Of a stretch of DNA of 64,000 nt, positions 54,058 to 63,203 are shown one piece after another. Both the position numbers and the translations under genes were made by a program. Within the stretch, counting starts at the first letter, position 1. Each line of letters begins with the position of its first letter. Origin of the DNA: Vallitalea pronyensis (GTDB lineage Bacteria > Bacillota > Clostridia > Lachnospirales > Vallitaleaceae); contig NZ_CP058649.1 of NCBI RefSeq assembly GCF_018141445.1, positions 1,135,001 through 1,199,000 on the forward strand, in the 5' to 3' direction. The notes beneath the pieces are model-generated. The model did not search any database and was not told the origin of the DNA. It worked only from the letters and a program-made list of their open reading frames with translations.

Positions 54058-54416
54058 TATCAAATAATTATCAATACCACAATTCATTATAAAAAACTAA
54101 GTTTAACATTTTAGTGATTGTACTTTCATTTAACACTTACAAGTGACTGAAAATATCTTATCTCCATTCGTCATTTTTTCAATATATTACATATCCTCCT
54201 TTTTTACTAATTATATTCTTATCTGCAACCTATGTAAATGCTGGAAGTAACATTCATATAATTAGTTTGAAGCCTAAAAGATAATTTTAAGCTGATTCAA
54301 TCATCGCCAAATTTTTAGTAAAGGATAAATGTGTCTGTACAGCAAATTGTCTAGACACATTTATCTTCTGTCTTAATTTTAATTGTATACATGCAAAAAA
54401 GTATTAATATGGCTAC
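54058..54416. other. Gap with hairpin and part of duplicated segment
   Basis: No gene. A stretch around 54090-54140 is weakly similar to 55430-55480 (TTTTAGTGATT...CTTT in both). From 54310 the 256-bp duplicated segment begins, including the hairpin GATAAATGTGTCT/AGACACATTTATC that may terminate the minus-strand AraC gene. Confidence 0.4.
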
Positions 54417-54565
54417 TTATTTCTTTTTAACATGAATCCAGATTTCACAAATATACTCATCAGATTTTGTATCTCCAGGTCCGTATACTTCCATTGAGTA
54501 ATTCATGGATTTTTCATATCCGCTAGACGGTAGCCATTCTCCATAAATCCTTGTTGTTAAAGCTC
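54310..54565. repeat. 256-bp duplicated segment, copy 2 (parent)
   Basis: This copy is continuous with the AraC-type gene on its right and is therefore the original; copy 1 at 50961-51216 is the truncated derivative 3.3 kb away in the same orientation. Confidence 0.85.
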
Positions 54566-55316
54566 CAATAGGGTGAACATCTTGATTTAATGTCCCTTTT
54601 GCCTTAAAAACGGCCCAAGTACTTTCAGGAATTTCAAAAGGTGTTAGTTCTGGATACTCATCACCTGCATCTTCTGCACCAATGGATAAAACAGTATCAC
54701 CATTATCTAAAGTTTACGTAACCCCCATTTGCCAGAAAGGCTGACGATAAAGCTTATACCGATCGCGGATAACTTTATTCATGCCAAAGTTAAGAAAGTA
54801 CTCCCAAAACAACCACAATTCATCCATTTGTTTTTTCCAGTTTTCAGCATCTTTGTTAGCTGTCCATTTCCCAAAATTCTTGACAACGCCAACACCTTTG
54901 ATAATACCTTTTTCTTCAATGCGATATTCCATATCAACATCTCCTTTAACTGAAATATAAAAGGTGATACGAGGGTACAATCTTAGTTTAACACCTAAAG
55001 AGCGCGCTTCTTTTGGTGATACACCCTGCATTTGACGAAAAGCTCGAGAGAAGGACTCAGGTGAAGTGTAACCATACTTCAAAGCAATATCTATTACTTT
55101 TACTTTACCTGTTTGAAGTTCGATAGCTGCACAAGACAGCCGCCTGTTACGAATATATTCTGATAAAGATATACCAACAACATAGGAAAATATTCTACCA
55201 AATTGATAGATATCACAACATACAATTTTTGCTACATCACTAAAGTCAAAGTCTTCGGTGATATGCTCTTCAATATAATCTATTACCTTTGTCATCCTAT
55301 TTAGAAAGTCCATCAT
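54417..55316 (-). pseudogene. AraC-family regulator with GyrI-like effector domain, broken by one in-frame stop
   Basis: From ATG at 55316 (AGGGGG just upstream) the frame encodes an AraC helix-turn-helix pair (FSDVAKIVCCDIYQFGRIFS; IDIALKYGYTSPESFSRAFR) and the first half of an effector-binding domain (MEYRIEEKGIIKGVGVVKNF). It meets TAA at 54714-54716 after QPFWQMGVT. The same frame continues without further stops for 98 codons (AEDAGDEYPELTPFEIPE, YGEWLPSSGYEKSMNYSMEV) to a natural end at 54417. A single base change has thus split an otherwise intact gene. The DNA-binding part could still be made. Confidence 0.8.
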
Positions 55317-55638
55317 AATCCCCCTTTGCATATAGTATCTCAAAGTATTGATACATTTACCTTGCATTATTTGAACAAATATGTAAGAAATAAATGTAAC
55401 ATTATATTATCAATCCACTATTTATTTTAAAGAAACTATACTTAGCTGTTTTAGTGATTATGCTTTTATTTTATAAGTGATATCAATAAACTAAATAGCT
55501 ATCCACATCAATTAAGTACATAATCCTCATTTAATAGATCACTATTAAAAAAAGTAATGGATTAACAAATAGCTATTCCATTACTTTTAAATTTAACATA
55601 AACTAATGTTTCTATTTACTTATAACGAAACCCACCAC

Positions 55639-56904
55639 CTAAGGCATTTCCTTATAAATCTCATTCCCCTCACCATCAATATACAAGTTATTATTATTTT
55701 GAATATAACTTTCCTCATAATGAATTTCTGTTTCACCTTGTCCTGAAATGACTTCAATAGGTACATAGGCTGGTATATTCACTTGTTTTAGATTCTTTGA
55801 AAGGACTTCTACAACACGTCCCTCATCTGAAATAGCTTCATAATCAAAGATGCCTTGATCATCAAAAAAGAGTCCCCAACCATCATATGAGCCTTCTTTA
55901 AAACCACCGATATAACTCATTGCACCATTATAGTAACAAGTACCAAATCCATGTTTTTTATTGTATTTCCATTCACCAATATATACTATATTACCTTCTT
56001 TGTCATATTGTTTACCTGTACCATGAAGGTCATCACCATCCCATTCGCCTTCATATGTAAAACCATATTTTTGATCCGGATCCACATACCAGATACCATA
56101 CCCATACCATTCATTATCCTGCCAGCCGCCTTCGTAGACCAGTTGTCCATCATCAAGGAGTTTTCCAGTCCCATGCCGTTTTCCGTTCTTCCATTCACCA
56201 TCATAGATTAACTTTCCACGAACATAATATTTACCAGAACCATGCCGTTTCCCATCCTGCCATTGGCCATCATATTCGAGTTCGTCTAATAGATAACTTT
56301 TACCATAGCCATGGTATTTGCCTTCTTTCCATTGCCCATCATACTTCAGTTGTCCTTGGTCCCGATAAGCCTTTCCAACACCATGATACATATCATTTAA
56401 TAGTTCACCTTCATATTTTAGGTTACCACCTGACCAATATAAAACCTCTTTGCTAACGGTATCATTATCGCTAGAGTCTTTTTGCTCTGCGGATTCTTTC
56501 AATGCATTCAGTTCCTTATTAACCTCTCTTAAATCTTCTTCTAGGCTTTCGATCTTTTTCTCTAATAATCGATTTTCTTCCATTAAAGAAGCGTATGGTG
56601 TGTTATTCGTATTTTGCTCATGTTGTAAAATAACGGTTCTTGTTTGGTTATCCCAATCAACAGAAACACCAATAGCCTCAGCTAATTGCCTTACGGGAAG
56701 GTAAGTTCGATTGTTATAAATAATAGGCGCTAATATGGTGCCATCTTCTTCCTTTGCTACGAATGTCTGCTTATTAAGGCTCATGTTGATGGCATGATCT
56801 TGTATGGCTTGTATCTCTTTTTGGGTTGATGATGCATGACTCATGTTCATGACCGTCAATACGAGAACCAATGATAGTAGAATTTTTACTCGATTATTTT
56901 TCAT
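55639..56904 (-). CDS. Secreted MORN-repeat protein with copper-amine-oxidase N-domain
   Basis: 421 residues. Signal peptide (about 1-25), then a CuAO_N1-like stalk domain (about 35-95; YNNRTYLPVRQLAEAIGVSV, VDWDNQTRTVIL), a coiled coil (about 100-145; LEEDLREVNKELNALKESAE), and about nine MORN repeats (about 150-350) of the form YDGEWKNGKRHGTGK. The last 70 residues are acidic. MORN repeats bind lipid or protein; in bacteria such extracellular forms are uncharacterised. AAAAGGGAG precedes the ATG. Single gene with no recognised partner. Confidence 0.85.
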   Translation of the reverse strand: MKNNRVKILLSLVLVLTVMNMSHASSTQKEIQAIQDHAINMSLNKQTFVAKEEDGTILAPIIYNNRTYLPVRQLAEAIGVSVDWDNQTRTVILQHEQNTNNTPYASLMEENRLLEKKIESLEEDLREVNKELNALKESAEQKDSSDNDTVSKEVLYWSGGNLKYEGELLNDMYHGVGKAYRDQGQLKYDGQWKEGKYHGYGKSYLLDELEYDGQWQDGKRHGSGKYYVRGKLIYDGEWKNGKRHGTGKLLDDGQLVYEGGWQDNEWYGYGIWYVDPDQKYGFTYEGEWDGDDLHGTGKQYDKEGNIVYIGEWKYNKKHGFGTCYYNGAMSYIGGFKEGSYDGWGLFFDDQGIFDYEAISDEGRVVEVLSKNLKQVNIPAYVPIEVISGQGETEIHYEESYIQNNNNLYIDGEGNEIYKEMP

Positions 56905-57113
56905 GACAAATCTCCCTTTTCATATGTGATGTTCTATTGATACTGCAAGCAATTTTAATCATCTTTGTTTCATAAACATAAAACAAAAGATAATTATGAT
57001 TGAAAAATGCAATACATACCATATGAAAAGTATATCAGACAATCGATAGATTGACAATTTAACCATCGACTTTTTATAACATTATCAAACAAAATAATGA
57101 ATCAATGAATCAC

Positions 57114-58583
57114 TTATAAATCCTCCGTACATTTAGCCACTTCAAACCAAAAACAAATCCCATTAGGATTCAGTTCGACCCCATAACCATTACCAAGTGC
57201 TTCTTGGATAGCCTTAACAATGGATAGTCCAAGGCCATGACCTCCTAATGCTCTTGTACGGGCTTTATCCAGCTTATAAAAACTATCCCACAATTTATCC
57301 AATTCTTCCTCTGGAATGGAAGTACAAGAGTTATACACTTCTATACGCACATGATGTTCCCTATCTACCATACGTATCTTGATCATTTTCTGGTCATCCA
57401 CATATTGAATCGCATTATTGATGTAATTGGTCAAGACTTGTTCCACTTTTAGCCTATCCGTATGCACACCTATGGGCTGATTAAGGGGGAGGAACGATAC
57501 ATGTAGATGATGATCTTCAAAATGCTGATGATATTTATCCACAATGTAGTGTACCAAATCCACAATATCAAAGTCCGTTTCATGAATCTTAATATCACCA
57601 AATTCAATTTGATTCACACTTAATAAGGTTTGAACCAACTGGTTCATCTTATTGGCTTCATCTACAATCACATCACAGTAAAAATCCGTTCGATTATGGT
57701 TCTTAGCCACATTTAATTTGAGCCCCTCTGCATAACCTTGTAATAGAGCAATGGGTGTCTTTAACTCATGAGATACATTGCTTAGCAGTTGTTTTCTTTT
57801 TTCATCGATTTTAATACGCTTTTTCACTTCCTTTTGAAGCTCGTTATTACTGTGATTAAGGGAATGAATGGTATCTCTAAGTTCAATGGACATGTCATTG
57901 ATACTCTGGGCTAACTGGCCTAACTCATCTTTGGAACGTACTTGACAAGCGGTGCCAAAATGCAGATGTTTAAGGGCAGTGGTGGTTCGATTCATATCCA
58001 ATATAGGCTTGGTAAAATGCTGAGATAAAACATAAGCAATGAACATACCAATCACAAACAATAAGATACCAATAATCAGGGTGAATTGGTTAGCAAGATC
58101 AATACTATGATTAATGGCCATTAATGGCATACTGATTTTAATACGGTTGCTATTATCAAGTGTACCAACGATTTGTAGAAATCTCGTTTTTCGCTCATCT
58201 TCTGACCATACCCAGTTAATCTGTTGGTTAATGGGTTTTTCTTGCACGATGACATAAGGCTTTGGTGGTGGGGGGGTTAGCTTAGGTTCTATCAAGGTGT
58301 CATCTAAAAAATTGAATTTAGTTGAATATAAAACGCCGGTGTTATCTTTAATAATAATATTCACATGGGACTTGTTTTCTATATCGCCTAACACATCATA
58401 TGACGCAGAATATCCGTCAGCATCAATAGCGTTAATGACGTCATAATGTTTTAATAATTGTTTCTTTTGCTTTTGTATATAGAAAGGCTTAAGTAAAAAT
58501 GTATTGGCTAAGATTAACAAACCAATGAGAAGGACAATTAAGGAGCCAATCTGTAAAAACAATTTTTTCTTAATGGAGTTCAT
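57114..58583 (-). CDS. Sensor histidine kinase (HAMP, HisKA, HATPase)
   Basis: 489 residues from the ATG at 58583, 7 bases after GAGGTGA; the earlier in-frame ATG at 58589 touches that box. Membrane segments at about 12-31 and 170-190 enclose an external sensor with a Pro-rich stretch (KLTPPPPKPYVIV). HAMP follows, then LLSNVSHELKTPIALLQGYA with the phosphoacceptor His, and ATPase boxes NYINNAIQY and GGHGLGLSIVKA. Its start overlaps the end of the response regulator gene. Divergent from the VTC-CotH operon, which it may control. Confidence 0.93.
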   Translation of the reverse strand: MNSIKKKLFLQIGSLIVLLIGLLILANTFLLKPFYIQKQKKQLLKHYDVINAIDADGYSASYDVLGDIENKSHVNIIIKDNTGVLYSTKFNFLDDTLIEPKLTPPPPKPYVIVQEKPINQQINWVWSEDERKTRFLQIVGTLDNSNRIKISMPLMAINHSIDLANQFTLIIGILLFVIGMFIAYVLSQHFTKPILDMNRTTTALKHLHFGTACQVRSKDELGQLAQSINDMSIELRDTIHSLNHSNNELQKEVKKRIKIDEKRKQLLSNVSHELKTPIALLQGYAEGLKLNVAKNHNRTDFYCDVIVDEANKMNQLVQTLLSVNQIEFGDIKIHETDFDIVDLVHYIVDKYHQHFEDHHLHVSFLPLNQPIGVHTDRLKVEQVLTNYINNAIQYVDDQKMIKIRMVDREHHVRIEVYNSCTSIPEEELDKLWDSFYKLDKARTRALGGHGLGLSIVKAIQEALGNGYGVELNPNGICFWFEVAKCTEDL

Positions 58584-59259
58584 GGGCATTCACCTCGAAT
58601 TTATAGCCATAGCCTCTGACAGTCTTGATATGGTCGCCGCCGTTAAGCATTTTGGTACGTAATCGGTTGATGTGGGTATCCACTGTTCGGTCTGTACCAT
58701 CATAATCATATCCCCATACATGATCTAATAGACTGTCTCTGGTCATCACCCGACCTTCATTTTCCATCAAGAAGGTGAGTATTTTATACTCGGTATGACT
58801 CAGATTGATAAGCACACCATCCACAGACACAGCATGTTTCTGCAAATCAATGGTGATGACACCTCTTATAAGTACATCTTTTTTATAGTGAGGATAGGTG
58901 CGATTATAGAGAGCATTAACCCTAGCCACAAAGATAGAGGGACTAAAGGGTTTCGTAATGTATTCATCAGCACCTGCTGTAAAACCTACTAATTCGTCGG
59001 GCTCAGTATCTTTTGCAGTAACCATAATAATGGGTACATGGCTTGTTTTTCTGATTTCACGACAGACCTGCCAGCCATCATAATAAGGCATCATCACATC
59101 TAGAATGACCATCTCTATATCCGGTGTTTTTCTAAAAATATCCAAGGCTTCCTTTCCATCTTTTGCTTCCAGAACCGTGTAGCCCTCTAAAATGAGAAAA
59201 TCAGCGATTAAGATGCGAAGACGAAGCTCATCATCTGCTATTAATATTTTTTTATGCAT
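58570..59259 (-). CDS. OmpR/PhoB-type response regulator
   Basis: 229 residues. Receiver with IADDELR, phospho-Asp in MVILDVMMPYYDGWQV and Lys in YITKPFSPS; winged helix with LSHTEYKILTFLMENEGRVM, TVDTHINRLRTKM and RGYGYKFEV. It overlaps the kinase gene. The intergenic inverted repeat at 59321-59380 is a candidate binding site, placing both its own promoter and the divergent operon under its control. Confidence 0.94.
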   Translation of the reverse strand: MHKKILIADDELRLRILIADFLILEGYTVLEAKDGKEALDIFRKTPDIEMVILDVMMPYYDGWQVCREIRKTSHVPIIMVTAKDTEPDELVGFTAGADEYITKPFSPSIFVARVNALYNRTYPHYKKDVLIRGVITIDLQKHAVSVDGVLINLSHTEYKILTFLMENEGRVMTRDSLLDHVWGYDYDGTDRTVDTHINRLRTKMLNGGDHIKTVRGYGYKFEVNAHELH

Positions 59260-59320
59260 GCCATCACCTTTTTCTAATCTATTTAATGCATGATTTCTGT
59301 TCTTTATTATGTCATAGGAT

Positions 59321-59380
59321 TGTCACAATTATATCACGGTTATTCATATTTTAACACAAAGTTGTGATATAGCTGTGACA
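59321..59380. promoter_or_regulatory. Inverted repeat in the divergent regulator/VTC intergenic region
   Basis: TGTCACAATTATATCAC (59321-59337) and GTGATATAGCTGTGACA (59364-59380) are inverted repeats with two mismatches in 17. Just after them TGTAAAGTTAA is repeated directly twice (about 59388-59410), the style of OmpR-type binding sites. Likely operator for the regulator at 58570 and/or the operon at 59430. Confidence 0.6.
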
Positions 59381-59429
59381 TTGACTATGTAAAGTTAATG
59401 TAAAGTTAATGTTAAGGAAGGTGATTCAC

Positions 59430-60116
59430 ATGTTGAACAAAAGGCATGAGCTAAAATACACCGTTTCGCCTTTGGACTATAAAATCCTATCAGAACGTAT
59501 GAAGAAAGTGTTACAGCGGGATCGGCATTGTCCTGAAGAGGGTTATCAAATAACCAGTTTATATTATGACGATCCAGTGAATACGGCATATGTTCAAAAG
59601 GTAAACGGTGAAGCCATCAGGCATAAATACAGAATAAGGTATTACGGTAACGATTATGGCTTTATTAGACTTGAGAAGAAATCCAAAATACATCAAATGA
59701 CCATGAAAGAATCGGTGCCACTGACAAAAGAAGAAGTAGAGCGTATTCTAGCCAATGACTATGCTTTTCTTGTACAGAAGGAACAGTCACTTTATCAGGC
59801 ATTCTACTTGGCTTTGAGTCATGGCTTATGTAAACCAAAAGTGATTGTTCGGTATACGAGAAAAGCTTACACACATCCTGTTGGGGATCTCCGCATCACC
59901 TTTGACCGGGATATAAGAACATCCAATATGGACACTCATCTATTTAACGAACAGGCTTTCTTTGTACCAGCAATAGAGGACCAGCAAGTGATTGTAGAGA
60001 TAAAATTCAATCATGTGATACCGGATTTTATACAAGGCTTAATACAGATGGGGCATGTACCGCAAACAGCTGCCTCAAAATATGTCATGGCAAGGAAATA
60101 CAATTATCAATTTTAA
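59430..60116 (+). CDS. VTC-domain protein (polyphosphate-polymerase-like tunnel domain)
   Basis: 228 residues, the size of the bacterial stand-alone VTC domain (PF09359). Opening RHELKYTVSPLDYKILSERM, IRYYGNDYGFIRLEKK and the basic face KYRIRYY, with acidic VIVEIKFNH near the end, fit the triphosphate-tunnel fold. In yeast Vtc4 this domain makes polyphosphate; in bacteria it accompanies DUF4956 and CotH genes, as here. AAGGAAGGTGA before the ATG at 59430 decides against an in-frame start at 59409. First gene of a three-gene operon. Confidence 0.9.
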   Translation: MLNKRHELKYTVSPLDYKILSERMKKVLQRDRHCPEEGYQITSLYYDDPVNTAYVQKVNGEAIRHKYRIRYYGNDYGFIRLEKKSKIHQMTMKESVPLTKEEVERILANDYAFLVQKEQSLYQAFYLALSHGLCKPKVIVRYTRKAYTHPVGDLRITFDRDIRTSNMDTHLFNEQAFFVPAIEDQQVIVEIKFNHVIPDFIQGLIQMGHVPQTAASKYVMARKYNYQF

Positions 60117-60130
60117 ATTAGGAGGAATCA

Positions 60131-60805
60131 ATGATGACAACTTTTCAAGATATTTTAAAAGACAGTTTCTTACAAAACAGTTCCAACATCACAGCCGTAT
60201 CCATTGGGTTAACGTTACTCTTAGCTTTTGTGGTAGGGGTTTTTATATTTAACATCTATAAAAAAACGTATCAAAGTGTGGTCTACACCAAAAGTTTTAA
60301 TATTTCTTTAATCATGATGACCATGGTCACATCACTGGTGATCCTAGCCGTAACATCCAACGTGGTTTTATCCCTTGGTATGGTTGGTGCACTCAGTATT
60401 GTACGTTTTCGTAGCGCAGTCAAAGACCCTATGGACATTGTGTTTATGTTCTGGTCCATTGCAGCAGGTATTATTATTGGAGCAGGGTTCTACATGTTAG
60501 GTATAGTGGGTTCGTTGGTTCTTGGCATCATTCTCTATGTGATGTCCCGTCAAACAAAGCAAGAGACACCCTATATGTTATTAGTCAATATGGCAGATGG
60601 ATTAGCCGAAAAACAAGTATTAGACCGTATTAAGTCAGGGACAGATAAATACCTTGTAAGGTCCAAAACAGTTCAGTCTTCGGGTATGGAATTAACTATT
60701 GAAGTACGTGTCAAAGAGGACGAATTGTCTTTTGTTAATGATTTACTGAAAATAGAACAAGTATCCGGTGCTATGTTGGTAAGCAGTAACGAGTTTTCAA
60801 GTTAA
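60131..60805 (+). CDS. DUF4956 membrane protein
   Basis: 224 residues. Three to four membrane segments in the first 145 residues (GLTLLLAFVVGVFIFNIY; ILAVTSNVVLSLGMVGALSI; FWSIAAGIIIGAGFYMLGIV) and a cytoplasmic C-terminal domain of about 75 residues (LDRIKSGTDKYLVRSKTV). The motif GALSIVRFRSAVKDPMD is the hallmark of DUF4956. It lies 14 bases after the VTC gene and 14 before the CotH gene. Function unknown; AGGAGG precedes the ATG pair at its start. Confidence 0.9.
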   Translation: MMTTFQDILKDSFLQNSSNITAVSIGLTLLLAFVVGVFIFNIYKKTYQSVVYTKSFNISLIMMTMVTSLVILAVTSNVVLSLGMVGALSIVRFRSAVKDPMDIVFMFWSIAAGIIIGAGFYMLGIVGSLVLGIILYVMSRQTKQETPYMLLVNMADGLAEKQVLDRIKSGTDKYLVRSKTVQSSGMELTIEVRVKEDELSFVNDLLKIEQVSGAMLVSSNEFSS

Positions 60806-60819
60806 AGTGGGGTGATGAT

Positions 60820-62562
60820 ATGAAGGGAAGAAACATAATACCCATAATCCTGTCTGCCATTGCTATCATCATGTTATTACTTATCGTAGATGCTGTTACA
60901 GTGAGCAGTCAGTTGATAGACACCAATAACAACCTCATTGATCAAGAGGTGTTTCCACATGACCGTGTCATTGATGTTAAGATTACCATAGATGAAGAAG
61001 ACTATACGTACATGGTTGAGCATGCCATGGAAGAAGAATATGTGGTAGCGGATATTGATTATAACGGGTATCAGTATCAAGATGTAGGCATTAGGCCAAA
61101 GGGTAATTCCAGTCTGAAACATGTAGCCTCTTCTAACGATGAGACCAAACGGTTTAGCTTAAAAGTTAATTTTGACTATTATGTAGATGAGCAGAATCTC
61201 TATGGCATAAGTAAGATTAATTTGAACAATATATTCAGTGATCCATCCATGATGGCAGAATATCTTAGTTATGACATGTTAGACACACTAGGTGCAGAGG
61301 CATCAAGAACCACTTACGCTGCCCTTTATATTAATGATGTCTATTTTGGCTTGTACTTAGCCGTTGAACAGGTGGATGAGAGTTTTTTAGAAGATCGGTT
61401 TGGGAATGCTACTGGTGAATTGTATAAGCCAGAAATGGGTGCAGGAAGTGACCTGAAATATATATCCGATGATCCTGATGACTATAGCTTAGAGGTCGAA
61501 AATGGTGTATCTACCAATGATAAAGCAATCATTAACTTCATGAAGGTCATCCAAGAAGGTAGTGACCTAGAAACGGTGTTACATGTGGACAGTTTTCTCA
61601 AGTACCTAGCTGTAAGTACCGTAACAGTACATTTGGACGCTTACCAAGGGGGCATGTATCATAACTATTATCTGTATCATCATAATGGGCGCTTCGAATG
61701 GATTACTTGGGATTTGAATATGTCATTTAACGGCTTCCCAAAAGGTGGCACGGATGAACAAGCAGTAGCTTTCTTAATTGATGAGCCTGTTTCAGGTGCC
61801 ATGGATAACTACCCGTTGATTAAGGCTATATTTGACAATGAAGCCTATATGGAAAGGTATCATGGTTATATAACTACCTTATTGAACGATTACTTGGATG
61901 AACATACCATTACCAACAAAGTAACAAACACCTATGAGATGATCAAAGAGTATGTAAGAACAGACACAACAGCTTTCTATACCTTTGAGGAATTTGAGGA
62001 AGCCGTTTTTAGTGATACAGACTTAGTGAATTATGGCTTATTGGATTTTATCGACAAGCGTGTCAGTAACGTACGGCAACAATTGGATGGAACCATACCA
62101 AGTACCAATAATGGTCAGGGCAATGCAGGAGGAAAGAACAACAGAGGTGGCAAAGCAGGTGGGCCGCCAATGGGTCAAGATGGTCAGGGTAAACCACTTA
62201 TGGGACAGAGGCAAGATGGCGAAAATCCTCAAGCAGATGCAGATGGTAATCCCATGAAGAACCGTGGGAATAAAGCCATGAAACCTAATATGCAAGATGG
62301 AAGTATACCAGAAGATATGAAAACAGATAGAATGCAACAGGGTATGAACCCAGACAAAATGCAAGAGGGTATGGACCCTAATAGAATGCCAGAAGGTAGA
62401 AGTCCTCAGGATATGAAAAATAAGTTTCCAGAGGGTATGCCAGGTAACATGCATGAACAAGAAGAAGCAATGGATGAAACTACGTTTTTTGTGAATCTTG
62501 GTCTTATATGTGCGGGTATACTAGGTATGTTTATATTCATTAGGATTATAAAAAAGAAATAA
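60820..62562 (+). CDS. CotH-family protein kinase-like surface protein with Met/Gly/Pro-rich tail
   Basis: 580 residues. N-terminal anchor (about 5-25), then the CotH domain (about 45-410): GIRPKGNSSLKHV, YLSYDMLDTLGAEASRTTYA, VYFGLYLAVEQVDESFLEDR and HNYYLYHHNGRFEWITWDLN. CotH of Bacillus phosphorylates spore-coat proteins. Residues about 425-555 are low-complexity, with repeated units such as GMNPDKMQE, GMDPNRMPE and GRSPQDM; a membrane segment near 560-577 ends the protein. Last gene of the VTC-DUF4956-CotH operon; GGGGTGATG precedes the ATG. Target unknown here. Confidence 0.88.
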   Translation: MKGRNIIPIILSAIAIIMLLLIVDAVTVSSQLIDTNNNLIDQEVFPHDRVIDVKITIDEEDYTYMVEHAMEEEYVVADIDYNGYQYQDVGIRPKGNSSLKHVASSNDETKRFSLKVNFDYYVDEQNLYGISKINLNNIFSDPSMMAEYLSYDMLDTLGAEASRTTYAALYINDVYFGLYLAVEQVDESFLEDRFGNATGELYKPEMGAGSDLKYISDDPDDYSLEVENGVSTNDKAIINFMKVIQEGSDLETVLHVDSFLKYLAVSTVTVHLDAYQGGMYHNYYLYHHNGRFEWITWDLNMSFNGFPKGGTDEQAVAFLIDEPVSGAMDNYPLIKAIFDNEAYMERYHGYITTLLNDYLDEHTITNKVTNTYEMIKEYVRTDTTAFYTFEEFEEAVFSDTDLVNYGLLDFIDKRVSNVRQQLDGTIPSTNNGQGNAGGKNNRGGKAGGPPMGQDGQGKPLMGQRQDGENPQADADGNPMKNRGNKAMKPNMQDGSIPEDMKTDRMQQGMNPDKMQEGMDPNRMPEGRSPQDMKNKFPEGMPGNMHEQEEAMDETTFFVNLGLICAGILGMFIFIRIIKKK

Positions 62563-62621
62563 GTCAATCTATAGATCAGGAGAGCACATATAAAAAGTCA
62601 TAAAGATATAAGTGTTTCTAT

Positions 62622-62657
62622 AAACATATTGGTAATAAAATTGCCAATATGTTTTTT
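62622..62657 (+). terminator. Terminator after the CotH operon
   Basis: ACATATTGG pairs with CCAATATGT (62644-62652), followed by TTTTTATTT. Confidence 0.8.
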
Positions 62658-62772
62658 ATTTGTAAATTTTAACAGAAAAACACACAAAAATAATTTGATT
62701 TAGATTAGACAAAAATATTAAAATTAATAAAAATAATATCATAAATAAATAGAAAATAAAAATAAAAACTAT

Positions 62773-62801
62773 TTGACTATTAATATTAACCTATGTATAA
62801 T
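62773..62801 (+). promoter_or_regulatory. Strong promoter of the lanthipeptide precursor gene
   Basis: TTGACT at 62773-62778 and a perfect TATAAT at 62796-62801, spacer 17, set in an extremely AT-rich upstream region (62670-62770, UP-element-like). Leader of about 95 bases to the precursor start. Confidence 0.75.
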
Positions 62802-62903
62802 TTAGATGCATGCATATTTAAGGAATTGTTTGAAAAGTAAGTACATATTTTCATCAAATTTTAATCCTTATAAGGAAATTAATCTATGAAAGGAGGATTA
62901 ACC

Positions 62904-63095
62904 ATGGCTAAGAATCCATTTGATTTAGAAGTTCAAGTTAACAAAGTTAATGGAACAGCATCATTTGGTCTTTATACATCTGATTGCTATACATCAAGTT
63001 GTTACACTTCCAGTTGTTATACCTCAACTTGTTATACATCTGATTGCTATACAGGACAAAACATGTGTGGATATACCCATACTTCAAGTTGTTAA
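62904..63095 (+). CDS. Lanthipeptide precursor with five tandem YTSxC repeats
   Basis: 63 residues. AAAGGAGG lies 8 bases before the ATG at 62904. The leader has an FDLE box (residues 6-9), the FNLD-like element recognised by class I LanB enzymes. From residue 24 the core consists of five units YTSDC, YTSSC, YTSSC, YTSTC, YTSDC, then YTGQNMC and a tail ending HTSSC: seven cysteines (28, 33, 38, 43, 48, 55, 63), each preceded by Ser/Thr. No GG or PR cleavage motif is obvious, so leader removal is unclear. The dehydratase gene 108 bases downstream supports lanthionine formation. The repeats differ by synonymous codons, so they are maintained at protein level. Product likely secreted; activity unknown. 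Confidence 0.88.
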   Translation: MAKNPFDLEVQVNKVNGTASFGLYTSDCYTSSCYTSSCYTSTCYTSDCYTGQNMCGYTHTSSC

Positions 63096-63104
63096 TCCAT
63101 TTAA

Positions 63105-63143
63105 AAACATCAAAAAACATCTTAATGGTGTTTTTTGATGTTT
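63105..63143 (+). terminator. Hairpin between precursor and dehydratase genes
   Basis: AAACATCAAAAAACATC (63105-63121) pairs with GGTGTTTTTTGATGTTT (63127-63143) with one wobble, loop TTAAT. The stem itself carries the T run. It may act as a leaky terminator that yields more precursor than enzyme mRNA. Confidence 0.65.
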
Positions 63144-63203
63144 CACATATACCAGCAAAATAAAAACACATACATTATTTTCATAAGTTGAAAGGAGTAT
63201 ACC

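Noticed and set aside
62038..62460. 140-codon antisense ORF under the CotH tail
   Set aside because: It arises from the low-complexity Met/Gly/Pro tail read backwards; no start signal.
62976..63095. Possible non-coding minisatellite in the TAT-ACA-rich repeats
   Set aside because: The repeats are multiples of three, in frame, vary at synonymous sites and lie in an ORF with a strong ribosome binding site, leader motif and LanB neighbour.
62947..63171. Antisense ORF over the lanthipeptide gene
   Set aside because: It mirrors the repeat on the other strand, lacks a ribosome binding site and has no promoter.
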